A DNA stretch of 5,719 nt from Actinomycetota bacterium (lineage in GTDB: Bacteria; Actinomycetota; Humimicrobiia; Humimicrobiales; Humimicrobiaceae): positions 1-5,719 of the forward strand of contig JAMCSM010000021.1 of assembly GCA_023380915.1 (NCBI GenBank), read 5' to 3'. Under the pieces are notes generated by a model. The model ran no database searches. It was not told where the DNA came from and saw only the letters and a program-made list of their open reading frames with translations. How positions within the stretch are numbered: the stretch's first letter is position 1; every line of letters begins with the position of its first letter. Below, in pieces: positions 5,082 to 5,719 of this stretch. The translations under genes and the position numbers were made by a program.

Positions 5082-5719
5082 ATGAATGATAATAAATATT
5101 TTGATATCGTAGGTTTTGGTATTACTACACTGGATTATGTTTGTTTAGTTGACAGAATTTCAACTTATGGTAAACAGGCAAACATTAGCGATGTTAAATT
5201 CCTTGGTGGCGGGGTAGCCTCAACAGCACTTGTTACTATTCAAAGACTTGGCAGCAATACTGCATTATATACAGTACTTGGAAGAGATTGCCTTGCAAAA
5301 GAAATATTAAAAGGACTTAAGGAGGAGGGGATAGACTGTAGTTTTATTGATTACAATAAGGATACTCTTTCAACCTTTAGCTTTATTCAAGTTAATAAAA
5401 AGTTAGGAAAACGTGCTATTGCTTATTATTCCGGCTCCGGGAGTTTATTAAAATTTAATGATAAAGTAAAAAATATGATAAAGAAAGGAAAATTTTTACT
5501 TTTAGACGGTATGTCTCCAAAGGAAAATTTAAAAGCTGCGGTATTTGCACATGAAAATAACGTAAAAATAATGCTAGATGCACATATTGTGCTTGATGGG
5601 ACGGATGAACTTTTAAAAAGTGTTGATTATCTGATTACTTCTGAATCTTTTTTATATGAGTATACAAAAAATAAAAATATTGAAAGTGGACTTAAAAAAC
5701 TTTATAGAAATTATAAGCC
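5082..5719 (+). CDS. PfkB/ribokinase-family sugar kinase, N-terminal part (cut by window end)
   Basis: The reading frame is open from ATG 5082 to the window edge: 212 codons plus 2 bases of a gene normally about 290-330 codons long. The PfkB fold is clear: the first strand FDIVGFGITTLDYVCLVDRI (7-26) with the sugar-binding Asp18, the lid region, GGGVASTALVTIQRLG (42-57) as PfkB signature 1, then VLGRDCLAKEILKGLKEEGI (65-84). It resembles the ketohexokinase / YihV branch more than ribokinase: the usual NEEE segment reads ITSESF (185-190). The ATP site and catalytic Asp (DTxGAGD motif) lie beyond the window, so activity cannot be confirmed. It probably phosphorylates the sugar or keto-sugar that feeds this pathway. 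The ribosome site is weak (GTAGAG, 5069-5074). The gene follows the DeoR gene by 122 bp, with its own candidate promoter and operator in between. Confidence 0.88.
   Translation, partial: MNDNKYFDIVGFGITTLDYVCLVDRISTYGKQANISDVKFLGGGVASTALVTIQRLGSNTALYTVLGRDCLAKEILKGLKEEGIDCSFIDYNKDTLSTFSFIQVNKKLGKRAIAYYSGSGSLLKFNDKVKNMIKKGKFLLLDGMSPKENLKAAVFAHENNVKIMLDAHIVLDGTDELLKSVDYLITSESFLYEYTKNKNIESGLKKLYRNYK

Overview
The window is A+T-rich, with compact operons and Shine-Dalgarno sites of the AGGAGG/GGGGAGG type. It holds part of a bacterial carbohydrate-catabolism locus. Low G+C, a TTG start and strong purine-rich ribosome sites fit an anaerobic Bacillota-, Thermotogota- or Atribacterota-like bacterium. 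That placement is inference; no taxonomic marker gene is present.

Layout. A four-gene operon runs leftward on the minus strand. In order of transcription it encodes a thiamine-diphosphate E1 alpha subunit (3782-2769), its E1 beta subunit (2788-1805), a RuBisCO-like protein of the non-carboxylating form IV type (1792-611), and a GmhA-like SIS-domain phosphosugar isomerase (609-4). The junctions are a 20-bp overlap, a 12-bp gap and a 1-bp gap, so the genes are almost certainly co-transcribed and translationally linked. A 394-bp, extremely A+T-rich divergent region (3783-4176) separates this operon from a rightward DeoR-family repressor gene (4177-4959) and the start of a PfkB-family sugar kinase gene (5082 to the window edge, cut off).

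Regulatory signals. A promoter with a perfect TTGACA -35 box faces the E1 operon, and an inverted repeat lies just downstream of its expected start site. Between the DeoR and kinase genes is a 38-bp, nearly perfect dyad (4976-5013) whose right arm contains a plausible -35 box for the kinase gene. It is the best candidate for the repressor's operator.

How the genes may work together (inference). A phosphorylated sugar or sugar acid made by the PfkB kinase would be isomerised by the SIS enzyme and then acted on by the RuBisCO-like protein as an enolase, isomerase, decarboxylase or transcarboxylase. The E1 pair would then split a C-C bond next to a carbonyl or oxidatively decarboxylate a 2-oxo or alpha-hydroxyketone product. 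DeoR-family repressors commonly sense sugar phosphates. I do not recognise this combination as a described pathway. The RuBisCO-like protein lacks several RuBisCO catalytic residues but keeps the carbamate/metal-binding KxDE motif. No E2, E3, aldolase or transporter gene is inside the window, so the substrate cannot be deduced from it.
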